A stretch of DNA of 64,000 nucleotides from Mycobacterium xenopi. GTDB taxonomy: Bacteria > Actinomycetota > Actinomycetes > Mycobacteriales > Mycobacteriaceae. Position 1 is the stretch's first letter, and each line of letters opens with the position of its first letter. The notes beneath the pieces were generated by a model. That model saw nothing but the letters and a program-made list of their open reading frames with translations. It made no database searches and was not told the origin of the DNA. Positions 18,656 through 26,841 of the stretch are shown one piece after another. The translations under genes and the position numbers were made by a program. Location of the stretch: assembly GCF_009936235.1 (NCBI RefSeq), contig NZ_AP022314.1:2542001-2606000 (forward strand), given 5' to 3'.

Positions 18656-19741
18656 CTACCTCAGCCCACTAGAACCTGTTCCAACCTGGCCGGTGATCAG
18701 TGGCAGGTCCAGGGTGGTCCGGATTCCCGGCGGCGCGGCGACGACCGCGGGAATGGCATTCACGATCCGTCCGGCCGCGGCCACGATCGCAGCATGGTTG
18801 TGGTCGCCCTTGCGACTGGTCGGGCAGATATCGACGGTGTAGGACGGCTCGCCGGTGATTTCCACCCGGTACGAGCCGCCGGGCTGGGCGGGCTGCGGCC
18901 AGTCGGGCCGCAGGTCTTCGCGCAACCGGGTGACGTGCTCGATGACTATCGCCGGGTGGCCGTTGACGACGCCGCAAATCTGGAAGCGCATCGCCGCCAC
19001 GCTGCCTTTCGGCACGTGCCCTGCCGCGATGTCGAATGCGTCCGGGGCTGGTTCGCGCTCAACGGTTTCGGTGATGTCGTCGAGTTCGACACCCAACCCG
19101 GCGGCCAGCTGCCGGATGGATGTGCCCCAAGCGATGCTCAGCACGCCGGGCTGCAGCAGGATCGGGATGTTATCAAGCGGTTTGCCGAAGCCCATGACCT
19201 CGAACATGACCGTCGCTCCGTCGTAGGTGGCGTAGTCGGCGATCTCCATGCAGCGCAGCTGCTCGATGCTCTGGCACGTGCCGGCCAACGTGAACGGGAT
19301 CAGGTCGTTGGCGAACCCGGGATCGACTCCGGTGATGAAGATGCTCGAATTACCTTGCTGCGCAGCATCTTCCACTTGTTTGATGTACTTGTCGGGCATC
19401 AGCTGCCACGGGTATTGCAGCACCACCGGCGCCGAGCCGACGACATTGACACCGGCGGCCAGGATGTGCCGGCAATCCTTGATCGCCTCGGGTGTTCGGT
19501 TGTCCCCCATCGCGCAATAGACCGCGCAGTCGGGCCGGGTCGCCAGCAAGGCCTCCAGGTCGTCGGTGGCGGTGACTCCGGCCGGGGTGTCGAGTCCGGC
19601 AAGCTCAGCCGCGTCTTTGCCCACTTTGGTCGGCGAGGACACCCAAACCCCGGTGAGGTCGAACCGCGGGTCGGTGAGGAGTTGGGTCAGTGCCAAGCGA
19701 CCGACATTGCCGGTGCCGATGTGAGCGACGCGGATGGCCAT
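18656..19741 (-). CDS. Dihydrodipicolinate-reductase-fold (DapB-like) NAD(P)-dependent protein
   Basis: A 361-residue protein starting IRVAHIGTGNVGRLALTQLL, a Rossmann dinucleotide motif, followed by VWVSSPTKVGKDAAELAG and GVNVVGSAPVVLQYPWQL. This large actinobacterial family is often placed beside steroid and terpenoid degradation genes and is related to 2,4-diaminopentanoate dehydrogenases. The exact substrate is unknown. ATG 19741 is chosen; the long upstream extension runs antiparallel through unrelated sequence. It is downstream of the MpaB gene, separated by 38 bases with two palindromes. Confidence 0.75.
   Translation of the reverse strand: MAIRVAHIGTGNVGRLALTQLLTDPRFDLTGVWVSSPTKVGKDAAELAGLDTPAGVTATDDLEALLATRPDCAVYCAMGDNRTPEAIKDCRHILAAGVNVVGSAPVVLQYPWQLMPDKYIKQVEDAAQQGNSSIFITGVDPGFANDLIPFTLAGTCQSIEQLRCMEIADYATYDGATVMFEVMGFGKPLDNIPILLQPGVLSIAWGTSIRQLAAGLGVELDDITETVEREPAPDAFDIAAGHVPKGSVAAMRFQICGVVNGHPAIVIEHVTRLREDLRPDWPQPAQPGGSYRVEITGEPSYTVDICPTSRKGDHNHAAIVAAAGRIVNAIPAVVAAPPGIRTTLDLPLITGQVGTGSSGLR
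18670..18683. promoter_or_regulatory. KstR-like operator upstream of the steroid-dehydrogenase-like SDR
   Basis: TAGAACCTGTTCCA fits TnnAACnnGTTnnA fully. It lies 26 bases before the SDR start on the minus strand and overlaps the last codons of the DapB-like gene. Confidence 0.65.
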
Positions 19742-19743
19742 GG

Positions 19744-19770
19744 CTAGGCAGCCTAGACGCTCGACGAGCG
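19744..19770. promoter_or_regulatory. Two adjacent 13-bp palindromes between mpaB-type and DapB-like genes
   Basis: CTAGGC-A-GCCTAG at 19744-19756 and CGCTCG-A-CGAGCG at 19758-19770, just upstream of ATG 19741 and after the stop of the MpaB gene. Could be operator, attenuator or terminator stems. Confidence 0.45.
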
Positions 19771-19779
19771 GGTCTCGGG

Positions 19780-21000
19780 TCAGGCAGCGGTGGTCACGTG
19801 CGCGGCAGAGTCGCCGATCCTGGCTGGGTTGCCGCCAATCATGGTGCGCAGCAACGCTTTTTGCTCGCGATAGCCGCGGGCAGCCGCGCGGTCCAGTCCC
19901 CCGGGCAAGGCGAGCGCGGCGATGCTGCGGGCGGTGTTGACCGGGATCCGGAGCACCGGATACCACGGCGGCACGTAGGTCGGCAGGCCCAGCGTGCGCA
20001 TGGCGCGTGGACCCAGGAAGCCGCTGGTCACCGACAGGTGCTGGGCCCGTGCGATGCGGCGGCGCAGGCCCCGCATGCTGCGGTAGTGCCAGAGCAGCGG
20101 GTCGTCGGCCATCGGCATCGCCAGCTGTTTCGTCGACTCGTCCGGGTTCGAAAGGGCGGTGAGCGTGTGGTAGAGCACGCGGATACCGTCACGGAAGCTG
20201 CGGGGCAGCCACTGGTCTTGCACGCCGATCAGCCAGCCGACGTAGCGGGTCAGGTGTGCAATCGCCTCGAGTTCGGCGCGGCTGAGCAGGATTCCCATGC
20301 CGATCGCACCTGCGGGGGGAGCGATCAGCGCGCCGACCAGTGTGGCGGCCATGTCGGTCTGGTTGACCGGGACACCCCATTCGTCGGCACGCCAGTCCGG
20401 CATCGCGGCGACGTGCCGTCGCACCAGCGCGTGGATCAGTCGCACCCGGATCGTGGACCGGTAGCCGACCGCGTGGGGCGCCAGGCCGCCTTCGGAGATG
20501 ACGTCCATCGCCCACTGCATGGTCTCGGCGAAACGCTGGTTGGACCCCTTCTCCAGCGCGCCGGTGCGCAGCAGGGTCTTGTTGAAACCCGAGAACTGGT
20601 AGCCGCCCAGAAGCGCCACGTCGCGTGCGATGTACATGCCGTCGGCGCCACCCCTGCGCAGCGCCCGCTGTCCCCGGCGCAGCTTGTCGCCATCAACCCA
20701 GTCCGGGGTCGCTTCAACGCGAACAAAGAACTCGCGCAACGGGTCCGGCGCCTCAGGCACGTTGGCGATGCCCTCGGCGAGTGCCCGGTCGAACAACGGC
20801 CGGGTGTGCTCCATTCCCGCAGAAGCCATCCACTCGACCAGACGGTCCATCGGCTCGTCGCCGACGGTCAGTTGCTCGCCGAGCCTGCGCCACTGCTTCG
20901 GGGTGGGCTTGTCTATGCCCAACACCATCGCGGCCAGCTGGATGCCGGCCGGGACCGGGCGGGGTTGGTCGGGATGACGAGCAGGAATCGGCAGGCTCAT
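19780..21000 (-). CDS. Oxygenase MpaB family protein (DUF2236, latex-clearing-protein-like)
   Basis: A 406-residue member of the MpaB/DUF2236 heme-oxygenase family. Diagnostic segments include ADGMYIARDVALLGGYQFSGF, HALVRRHVAAMPDWRADEWGVPVNQTDMAATLVG with candidate heme-ligand His/Arg residues, and GWLIGVQDQWLPRSFRDGIRVLYHT. Relatives cleave polyisoprene or prenyl chains oxidatively. It is divergent from a TetR regulator (60-base gap) that probably controls it. No signal peptide is visible, so it is likely cytosolic. Confidence 0.8.
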   Translation of the reverse strand: MSLPIPARHPDQPRPVPAGIQLAAMVLGIDKPTPKQWRRLGEQLTVGDEPMDRLVEWMASAGMEHTRPLFDRALAEGIANVPEAPDPLREFFVRVEATPDWVDGDKLRRGQRALRRGGADGMYIARDVALLGGYQFSGFNKTLLRTGALEKGSNQRFAETMQWAMDVISEGGLAPHAVGYRSTIRVRLIHALVRRHVAAMPDWRADEWGVPVNQTDMAATLVGALIAPPAGAIGMGILLSRAELEAIAHLTRYVGWLIGVQDQWLPRSFRDGIRVLYHTLTALSNPDESTKQLAMPMADDPLLWHYRSMRGLRRRIARAQHLSVTSGFLGPRAMRTLGLPTYVPPWYPVLRIPVNTARSIAALALPGGLDRAAARGYREQKALLRTMIGGNPARIGDSAAHVTTAA

Positions 21001-21060
21001 CGCCGGTCTCCTCCGCGCGACAATTGGATAACAACCGTAGTCCGAATCTAGGCTGCGGGT

Positions 21061-21723
21061 ATGGTGCTGTCAATGAGACGCGCAGAGGTGGTGCGCGACT
21101 ACGGCGGCGTCAGCGCAGCAGACCGCCGGGCCGAACGCCGGCGCAAGCTGCTGGCCGCCGGGCGGCGCATCTGGGGCGAATGCGGAATCACCGAGGTGAC
21201 CGTTCGCGGTGTCTGCAAGGCGGCGGGACTGATCCCGCGCTATTTCTACGAGCATTTCCCGAACCGGGATGCGCTGTTGTTCGCGGTCGCCGACGACGTT
21301 CGCGACGAATTGCTCGACGCGCTGGTCGCCGCCGGGATAGGCAACCCCGGCACGCTCGCGGACAAACTTCGCTCGGCGCTCACCGCGTTTCTCGACATCA
21401 TCGCCGCCGACCCCCATATCCATCGGATCACCACGAGCGACCTCACCAGCGTTCCGGGGCTGACCGAACACCGTACGCACGTGCTCGACATGCTTACCGA
21501 ATTGGTTATCCACTACGCCCCCGAGGTCCTGGGCGACGACACCCCCGATCCCGCAGAGTTGCGCCGCGGCGCGCTGTTCATGGTCGGTGGCGTCAACCAG
21601 ATCATCGAGGCCTGGCTGAAGGAGCCGCGGGAAACCACCAGTGAACTGGCCGCCGCCTGCGCCGACCTGTGCGTCGCCGTCGTACGCGGTGTCGTCAAGT
21701 CTTACGAACGGCTGGCGCCGTGA
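21061..21723 (+). CDS. TetR-family regulator
   Basis: A 220-residue TetR protein. The N-terminal HTH is clear: RRAERRRKLLAAGRRIWGECGITEVTVRGVCKAAGLIPRYFYEHFPNRDAL. The C-terminal ligand domain is helical with LFMVGGVNQIIEAWL. It faces the MpaB oxygenase gene across a 60-base gap, so local repression of that gene is the simplest hypothesis. ATG 21061 is used; ATG 21073 is an alternative. The following nitronate-monooxygenase-like gene has its own KstR-like site. Confidence 0.85.
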   Translation: MVLSMRRAEVVRDYGGVSAADRRAERRRKLLAAGRRIWGECGITEVTVRGVCKAAGLIPRYFYEHFPNRDALLFAVADDVRDELLDALVAAGIGNPGTLADKLRSALTAFLDIIAADPHIHRITTSDLTSVPGLTEHRTHVLDMLTELVIHYAPEVLGDDTPDPAELRRGALFMVGGVNQIIEAWLKEPRETTSELAAACADLCVAVVRGVVKSYERLAP

Positions 21724-21772
21724 CTTGCGTTCGCCCTGCCCGCTGGCCACGCGACCGGGCCGGGTACTAAAC

Positions 21773-21786
21773 TAGAACACGTTTCA
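21773..21786. promoter_or_regulatory. KstR-like operator upstream of the nitronate-monooxygenase-like gene
   Basis: TAGAACACGTTTCA fits TnnAACnnGTTnnA. It is 30 bases before the ATG at 21816. Confidence 0.75.
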
Positions 21787-21815
21787 ATTCGCTTAGCGCC
21801 CCGGTAAGGAAAGGC

Positions 21816-22946
21816 ATGCACACTCCAATCTGCGACGAGTTCGGCATCGAGTTTCCGATCTTCGCGTTCACCCACTGCCGCGACGTCGTCGTCGCGGTGG
21901 GCAAGGCCGGCGGTTTCGGTGTGCTCGGGGCGGTCGGGTTCACGCCGGAACAGCTCGAGATCGAGCTGCACTGGATCGACGAGCACATCGGTGAGCGCCC
22001 CTACGGCGTGGACATCGTCATCCCGAACAAGTACGAGGGCATGGACGCGCACATGTCCGCCGACGAGCTCAAAAAGACACTGCAGGCGATGGTGCCCAAG
22101 GAGCACCTGGACTTCGCCCGAAAGATCCTGACCGACCATGGCGTGCCCGTCGACGACCTCGACGACAGTGCGCTGCAGCTACTCGGCTGGACCGAGGCGA
22201 CGGCCACACCGCAGGTGGAGGTGGCCCTGCGGCACCCCAAGGTGGCGCTGATCGCCAACGCGCTGGGCACCCCACCGGCGGACATGATCAAGCACATTCA
22301 CGACTCCGGACGCAAGGTGGCCGCGCTGTGCGGCTCGCCTTCGCAAGCCCGCAAGCACGCCGACGCCGACGTGGACATCATCATCGCCCAGGGCGGCGAA
22401 GGCGGCGGGCACTGCGGCGAGATCGGCTCGATCGTGCTGTGGCCGCAGGTCGTCAAGGAGGTCGCGCCGCGGCCGGTGCTGGCGGCCGGCGGCATTGGCA
22501 GCGGCTACCAGATCGCAGCCGCGCTGGCCATGGGGGCGCAGGGGGCGTGGACCGGGTCGCAGTGGCTGATGGTCGAGGAAGCCGAGAACACTCCCGTCCA
22601 GCAAGCGACCTACGCCAAGGCGACCAGCCGCGACACCGTCCGCAGTCGCTCGTTTACCGGCAAGCCGTGCCGCATGTTGCGCAACGACTGGACCGACGCC
22701 TGGCAGCAGCCCGGCAATCCCGAACCGCTTGGCATGCCGTTGCAGTACATGGTCTCCGGCATGGCGGTCGCCGCCACCCACAAGTACCCGGACCAGACCG
22801 TCGACGTCGCGTTCAACCCGATCGGGCAGGTGGTCGGCCAACTGACCAAGGTGGAGAAGACCTCGGCGGTCATCGAGCGCTGGGTCCAGGAATACCTGGA
22901 GGCGACGAACAGGCTCAATGAGCTCAACGAGGCCGCGACGGTCTAA
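21816..22946 (+). CDS. Nitronate monooxygenase / 2-nitropropane-dioxygenase-like flavoprotein
   Basis: A 376-residue FMN-dependent TIM barrel: TPICDEFGIEFPIFAF at the start, GGFGVLGAVGFTPEQL, IIIAQGGEGGGHCGEIGSIVLWPQVV (His and FMN phosphate loop), then VLAAGGIGSGYQIAAALAMGAQGAWTG. It matches the Rv1894c group. Some members act as enoyl reductases or nitroalkane oxidases. A KstR-type palindrome is centred about 35 bases upstream, consistent with a role in lipid/sterol metabolism. RBS AAGGAAAGG precedes ATG 21816. Convergent with the molybdopterin oxidoreductase, overlapping by 4 bases. Confidence 0.85.
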   Translation: MHTPICDEFGIEFPIFAFTHCRDVVVAVGKAGGFGVLGAVGFTPEQLEIELHWIDEHIGERPYGVDIVIPNKYEGMDAHMSADELKKTLQAMVPKEHLDFARKILTDHGVPVDDLDDSALQLLGWTEATATPQVEVALRHPKVALIANALGTPPADMIKHIHDSGRKVAALCGSPSQARKHADADVDIIIAQGGEGGGHCGEIGSIVLWPQVVKEVAPRPVLAAGGIGSGYQIAAALAMGAQGAWTGSQWLMVEEAENTPVQQATYAKATSRDTVRSRSFTGKPCRMLRNDWTDAWQQPGNPEPLGMPLQYMVSGMAVAATHKYPDQTVDVAFNPIGQVVGQLTKVEKTSAVIERWVQEYLEATNRLNELNEAATV

Positions 22947-25198
22947 ACGGCTTCCACCCGCGCCGGCACGTGCTTGTGCCACGGTGTTCCGGCGAAGGCG
23001 TCGCGCCATCCCAGTGAAGTCAGGTCGTTGGGTGCCACACCGACTCGGCCGTGATCGGGGTGGTCGACGCCCAGCCCGTTGGGCAGCGAGACGTGGCCGG
23101 GCTGCATCATGTCGGTGATCTCCACGACCGCTTGTGCCGTGCCGGCGGCCGTAATGACCCGAGCCGGTGCGCCGTCGGCGAGCCCGAGGCGGTCGGCGTC
23201 CTGTGGACTCATGCGCAGCGCTCCGGCGGCGTCGCGGCGGCGCCAGGTGGGATCGCGGTAGATGGTGTTCGCGGTGAACGCGCGGCGTTCCCCCGCCGAC
23301 AGGACCATCGGGAATTCCTCGCTGCCCCATCCTGGTTCGTCGGTGCGCAGTTGCCGCAGCTGCTCGACGAGCTCGGGAATGTCGACGGTGAACCGGCGGT
23401 CCGGGCGCTTGACGTAGGTCCACACGTCGTCCCAGCTATCCGCGGTGAACGTGACGCCCCAGGGCGTGTTGACGATCGCATCGAACAACGCGTTGCCGTC
23501 GACGTGGCCGGCGCGGCGGACAGCGTCGGGATAGGCCATGGCGCACAGCTGCGCCAGGCCCCATACTGCGGCAGTGCCGCGGCGGTATTCAGGCATTGTG
23601 GCGCCAAGGGTTTCGTATAGAAGGTAGGGCGCCAGGCCCATTAGCGCGCGATCAGCGCTTGCCGCAGCGAAGAATGCGGTGGTGAATTCTCGGCGGTCGG
23701 TTCGCGCCGCCGCGGTGAGGTCGGCGATCAGTTGGGGATCCACACCCCCGAGCGCGCGCAGTAGCCGTGCGTAGATTTCCGGCTCGGGCAGTGTGCCCGG
23801 CAACGGGTCGAGCACCGGTGGGCGTAATTGCACTGTGTTGCAGGGAAATTCGGTATTGAAGAATGTCATCTCCCACTTCTCGAATTGGCTGGCGGCCGGC
23901 AACACATAGTCGGCGTGGCGGGCGGTTTCGGTGAACGCCACGTCCACGACAACCACCAGGTCCAGCGCTGCCAGCGCGCGGCGGAAGCTGTCTGAGTCGG
24001 TCAGCGAGTGCGCGGGGTTGGCGCTGTCGATCCACATCGCGCGGAAGCGGTCGGGGTGATCGGTGAGGATCTCCTCGGCGATGGAATTGCAGGGCACCAG
24101 CCCGGAGATGATCCGCGCGCCGGTGACCGGGGTGCGCCGCACCCGGGCGCCGCCACTGCCGCCCGCGGACGCGCCGGCGATCGCGGCGAATGTGGAGTGC
24201 ACAAACATCGCGCCGGGCTTGCCGAAGTTGCCGGTCAGAATCCACAGCAGCTTGTCCAGATACGACACCAGCGTGCTGTGCGGCCCTTGCTGCACGCCCA
24301 GGTCCTCATACACTGCGGCGCTTTCGGCGGACGCGATCCGGCGTGCCGCGGCCCGGATCAACTCGAGCGGTACGCCGCACCGCTGTGCGTAGGTGTCGAT
24401 CGGCACCTCGGCAAGCGCCGCCCGCGCCGGCTCGGTTCCGGTGGTGTGATCGGCGAGGAAGGTATGGTCGACGAGGTCTTCTTGGACGATGACGGCGAGC
24501 ATCGCGGCCAGGCACCACGCGTCGGTGCCTGGCCGCACCTGCAGGTGGATGTCGGCCATCGCGGCGGTTTCGCTGCGCCGCGGGTCGAGCACGATCATGG
24601 TGCGAGCCGGGTCTTTGGCGATCTCGCGTAGGGTGGGCCGAGCCCGCGGGAAGCTGTGCGACTGCCACGGATTCTTGCCGACGAATACCACGACTTCGGC
24701 GTGTTCGAAGTCGCCTTTGGTGTGGCCGCCGTAGAGCTTGCCGTCTACCCACATCTCGCCGGTTTTCTCTTGCGCCAACGCATTCGAGAAATACCGGACA
24801 CCCAGCGCCGCTTGCAGCGCGCGGTTGTAGATGCCGCCGAGGTGATTGCCCTGGCCGCCTCCCCCGTAGAAAAAGATCTTGTCGCCGCCATAGGTGTCGC
24901 GCACCTGCGTGAGGCGGGCGGCGATCTCCTGGATGGCGGTCGCCCAGTCGACTTGTTCGTACGCGCCGTCCGCGCGTCGTCGAAGCGGAGTAGTCAGCCG
25001 GTGCCTGCCGTTCTGGTAGTGGTCAAGCCGCAGCGGTTTTTCACAGGTGTAGCCGGCCGAGGATGGATGCCGCTTGTCACCGCGGATGCGCGCGAGCCGT
25101 CGACCGTCAAGTTGAATCTCGATGCCGCAGTTGCATTCACACAAGATGCATGCGGACGGGTGCCATTGCTGGGGTGTTGTTTGGTCGGGTGCACCCAT
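22943..25198 (-). CDS. Molybdopterin-dependent oxidoreductase (DMSO-reductase superfamily)
   Basis: A 751-residue protein with an N-terminal [4Fe-4S] site (C17, C20, C24 within CILCECNCGIE, plus C-E-K about 28 residues later), MGD-binding core segments (FFYGGGGQGNHLGG, VVFVGKNPWQSHS, MIVLDPRRSETAAMADIHLQV), and a C-terminal MopB domain (LRMSPQDADRLGLADGAPARVI, HVSLPNGLGVDHP). No twin-arginine leader: cytosolic. The usual Mo-ligand Cys/Ser/Sec position falls in SNALAQEKTGE, where I see no canonical ligand. ATG 25198 follows GGAGG and is preferred to ATG 25216. It is divergent from a TetR gene, with a perfect palindrome in the gap. Confidence 0.85.
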   Translation of the reverse strand: MGAPDQTTPQQWHPSACILCECNCGIEIQLDGRRLARIRGDKRHPSSAGYTCEKPLRLDHYQNGRHRLTTPLRRRADGAYEQVDWATAIQEIAARLTQVRDTYGGDKIFFYGGGGQGNHLGGIYNRALQAALGVRYFSNALAQEKTGEMWVDGKLYGGHTKGDFEHAEVVVFVGKNPWQSHSFPRARPTLREIAKDPARTMIVLDPRRSETAAMADIHLQVRPGTDAWCLAAMLAVIVQEDLVDHTFLADHTTGTEPARAALAEVPIDTYAQRCGVPLELIRAAARRIASAESAAVYEDLGVQQGPHSTLVSYLDKLLWILTGNFGKPGAMFVHSTFAAIAGASAGGSGGARVRRTPVTGARIISGLVPCNSIAEEILTDHPDRFRAMWIDSANPAHSLTDSDSFRRALAALDLVVVVDVAFTETARHADYVLPAASQFEKWEMTFFNTEFPCNTVQLRPPVLDPLPGTLPEPEIYARLLRALGGVDPQLIADLTAAARTDRREFTTAFFAAASADRALMGLAPYLLYETLGATMPEYRRGTAAVWGLAQLCAMAYPDAVRRAGHVDGNALFDAIVNTPWGVTFTADSWDDVWTYVKRPDRRFTVDIPELVEQLRQLRTDEPGWGSEEFPMVLSAGERRAFTANTIYRDPTWRRRDAAGALRMSPQDADRLGLADGAPARVITAAGTAQAVVEITDMMQPGHVSLPNGLGVDHPDHGRVGVAPNDLTSLGWRDAFAGTPWHKHVPARVEAV

Positions 25199-25240
25199 CG
25201 CCGGTCCTCCATCCACGCAAAACTAGCCGTATTGCTATGG

Positions 25241-25253
25241 ACTATGTCATAGT
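25241..25253. promoter_or_regulatory. Perfect palindrome, probable TetR operator
   Basis: ACTATG-T-CATAGT, perfect 6+6 arms, in the 87-base gap between the molybdopterin oxidoreductase and the divergent TetR gene. Confidence 0.65.
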
Positions 25254-25285
25254 ATTGGGCAAAGGGCAATCCCGGGAGGGAAACA

Positions 25286-25864
25286 GTGGGCCGCAAGCCA
25301 GGTCAGACTCGCCAACGCATGGTGGGCGCCGCCGTGGAATTGCTGCGTGAGCGCGGCGCATCAGCGGTCACCGTCGACGCGGTGTTGGCCCGCAGCGGCG
25401 CCCCGCGCGGTTCGGTGTACCACCACTTCCCCGGCGGGCGAAATGAATTAGTCCTCGCCGCGGTCCGGCATGCCGCCGACTACGTCACGTCCCGCATCGA
25501 CGCCACGGTCGAATCCGGTGACCCGGTGCAGGCGCTCGACGGCTTCGTCCGGTTCTGGAAAAAGACGCTCCGCGACACCGACTACCTGGCCGGCTGCCCC
25601 ATCGTCGCCGTCGCGATCGACGCCTATCAGGATCCGCCGGAAGCCGCCGCGCTGGCCCGTGAAGTCTTCGGGCGGTGGCAGACCAAGCTTGCCGGTCTGC
25701 TCGTCAATCGCGGCTTCGGCACGGCCCGCGCCACACGAGTTGCCACCTTGATGGTGGCAGCTGTCGAGGGGGCGGTCATCCTGTGCCGCGCCCGCCGCGA
25801 CCACACCCCGCTCGACGACGTTCGGAACGAGCTCAAGCCCCTGCTTGAGGGCGCCGGGGGCTAG
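25286..25864 (+). CDS. TetR-family regulator
   Basis: A 192-residue TetR protein starting at GTG 25286 after GGGAGGG. The HTH is TRQRMVGAAVELLRERGASAVTVDAVLARSGAPRGSVYHHFPGGRNEL. The C-terminal domain (LAGCPIVAVAIDAY, VATLMVAAVEGAVILCRA) belongs to the LmrA/YxaF-like subgroup. It is divergent from the molybdopterin oxidoreductase, and the 13-bp palindrome between them is the likely operator, giving autoregulation and control of the oxidoreductase. It is convergent with the small Rv1893-like gene. Confidence 0.88.
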   Translation: MGRKPGQTRQRMVGAAVELLRERGASAVTVDAVLARSGAPRGSVYHHFPGGRNELVLAAVRHAADYVTSRIDATVESGDPVQALDGFVRFWKKTLRDTDYLAGCPIVAVAIDAYQDPPEAAALAREVFGRWQTKLAGLLVNRGFGTARATRVATLMVAAVEGAVILCRARRDHTPLDDVRNELKPLLEGAGG

Positions 25865-26086
25865 CTACTCGCGGTCGGTGGCGTATTGACCGGTGAAGAC
25901 CTGTTTCGCTTTGTCGACGGCGTAGGTGGCGATGCCCAATGAGCTCTTGATGATGCCCTCGGTGCCGCCCGCGACGTCGCCTCTGACGATGTCGCCAGCG
26001 AATTGCACCATGTCCGAGGCCTTTTCGACGGCGTTGGCCGCGATGTCCTGCACTGCGCCGAACACGTCGCTAGCATTGAACTGCAT
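25865..26086 (-). CDS. Small conserved mycobacterial protein (Rv1893-like)
   Basis: A 73-residue amphipathic helical protein: FNASDVFGAVQDIAANAVEKA and TEGIIKSSLGIATYAVDKAKQVF. A strong GGAGGAG box precedes ATG 26086; the longer upstream reading of the frame is not used. It resembles M. tuberculosis Rv1893. No enzyme motif or signal peptide; abundant Ala and alternating charge suggest a helical bundle or membrane-associated protein. Function unknown. Confidence 0.7.
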   Translation of the reverse strand: MQFNASDVFGAVQDIAANAVEKASDMVQFAGDIVRGDVAGGTEGIIKSSLGIATYAVDKAKQVFTGQYATDRE

Positions 26087-26159
26087 CGAGAGACTCCTCC
26101 TCGTCGCCGGTCCGCTTGGGTCCACTGTAGGCCGGGGGCGGTCGGACCTAAGCGCGTGG

Positions 26160-26603
26160 TCAGTCCCTGATGCTGGTGTCCGAGGGGAACCCTCCGCCGA
26201 CGATGGGGAAGCCACCGCCGGTCAGCGACCCGACCACCCAGCCCTGGGCCTGGGTGCACGTCAGCGGAAGCCCGTCGGGGGTCTGTGCCGCCGAGCCCCG
26301 TGGATCGGCGTAGCTGGCACAGGGTTCACCCGGCTGGTGCACGCCGTAGAGCGGATAGGACAGCACCCAATAGCCTGACTGCGCGGCCGGGAATTGGTGG
26401 GTGATGAAATGGCACGCCTCAGCCTGACCGTCCGGGCCCCGGCCGAAAATGAATCGCTCATAGTTGTCGCACGGCGCGCCCAGCGACGCGTCGTAATTCA
26501 TTCCGGGTACGTCTCCGTCGTAATGCGGATCAGCCCCGGCGGCCGGTGCCGCGACAAAAGCCGCACCAGCGGCCGCTGCGGCGATGACGAGTTTGCGAAT
26601 CAT
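26160..26603 (-). CDS. Secreted hypothetical protein
   Basis: A 147-residue precursor. ATG 26603 opens a textbook Sec signal peptide (IRKLVIAAAAAGAAFVAAPAAGA, cleavage after GADP-type Ala near residue 24). The mature part has several cysteines (CDNYERFIFG, ACHFITHQF, EPCASY, LTCTQAQGW) likely forming disulphides, and ends in Gly/Pro-rich residues. It is expected in the cell wall or medium. It resembles the Rv1891 region proteins. The longer open frame upstream is rejected. It shares its upstream region with the CYP125-like gene, including a KstR-like site. Confidence 0.7.
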   Translation of the reverse strand: MIRKLVIAAAAAGAAFVAAPAAGADPHYDGDVPGMNYDASLGAPCDNYERFIFGRGPDGQAEACHFITHQFPAAQSGYWVLSYPLYGVHQPGEPCASYADPRGSAAQTPDGLPLTCTQAQGWVVGSLTGGGFPIVGGGFPSDTSIRD

Positions 26604-26722
26604 GCTCCACCTTGACGTCCGTGTCACCGGCTCGAGGGACTGCGCCGGTGGCGTGCACCAGAGCATAACCAGCGCCGAGTCCCCGCAAGATTGTTTTGCT
26701 GCGGTGGGCCGTCGGCGATGCT

Positions 26723-26736
26723 GAGAACACGTTTCA
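26723..26736. promoter_or_regulatory. KstR-like operator between the secreted protein and the CYP125-like gene
   Basis: GAGAACACGTTTCA keeps the AACnnGTTnnA core. It sits 105 bases before the P450 start and 120 bases before the divergent secreted-protein start. A weaker half-site TAGAACGCGT occurs at 26809-26818. Confidence 0.65.
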
Positions 26737-26841
26737 ATCCTGCCGTCGCGATCCAGCAAGAACGCCTGCCATCTCACCGGCAGCGATGCTTTACTGACCT
26801 AGAACGCGTCGCACCCAACTCGCATCTATAGGAGTGCATCG

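Noticed and set aside
19690..21051. Long 453-codon open frame on the plus strand
   Set aside because: Antisense to the well-recognised MpaB gene; its sequence is low-complexity Arg/His/Gly typical of high-GC shadow frames.
26809..26822. Second KstR site TAGAACGCGTCGCA near the P450 start
   Set aside because: Only the left half matches; kept as a half-site remark, not a separate operator.
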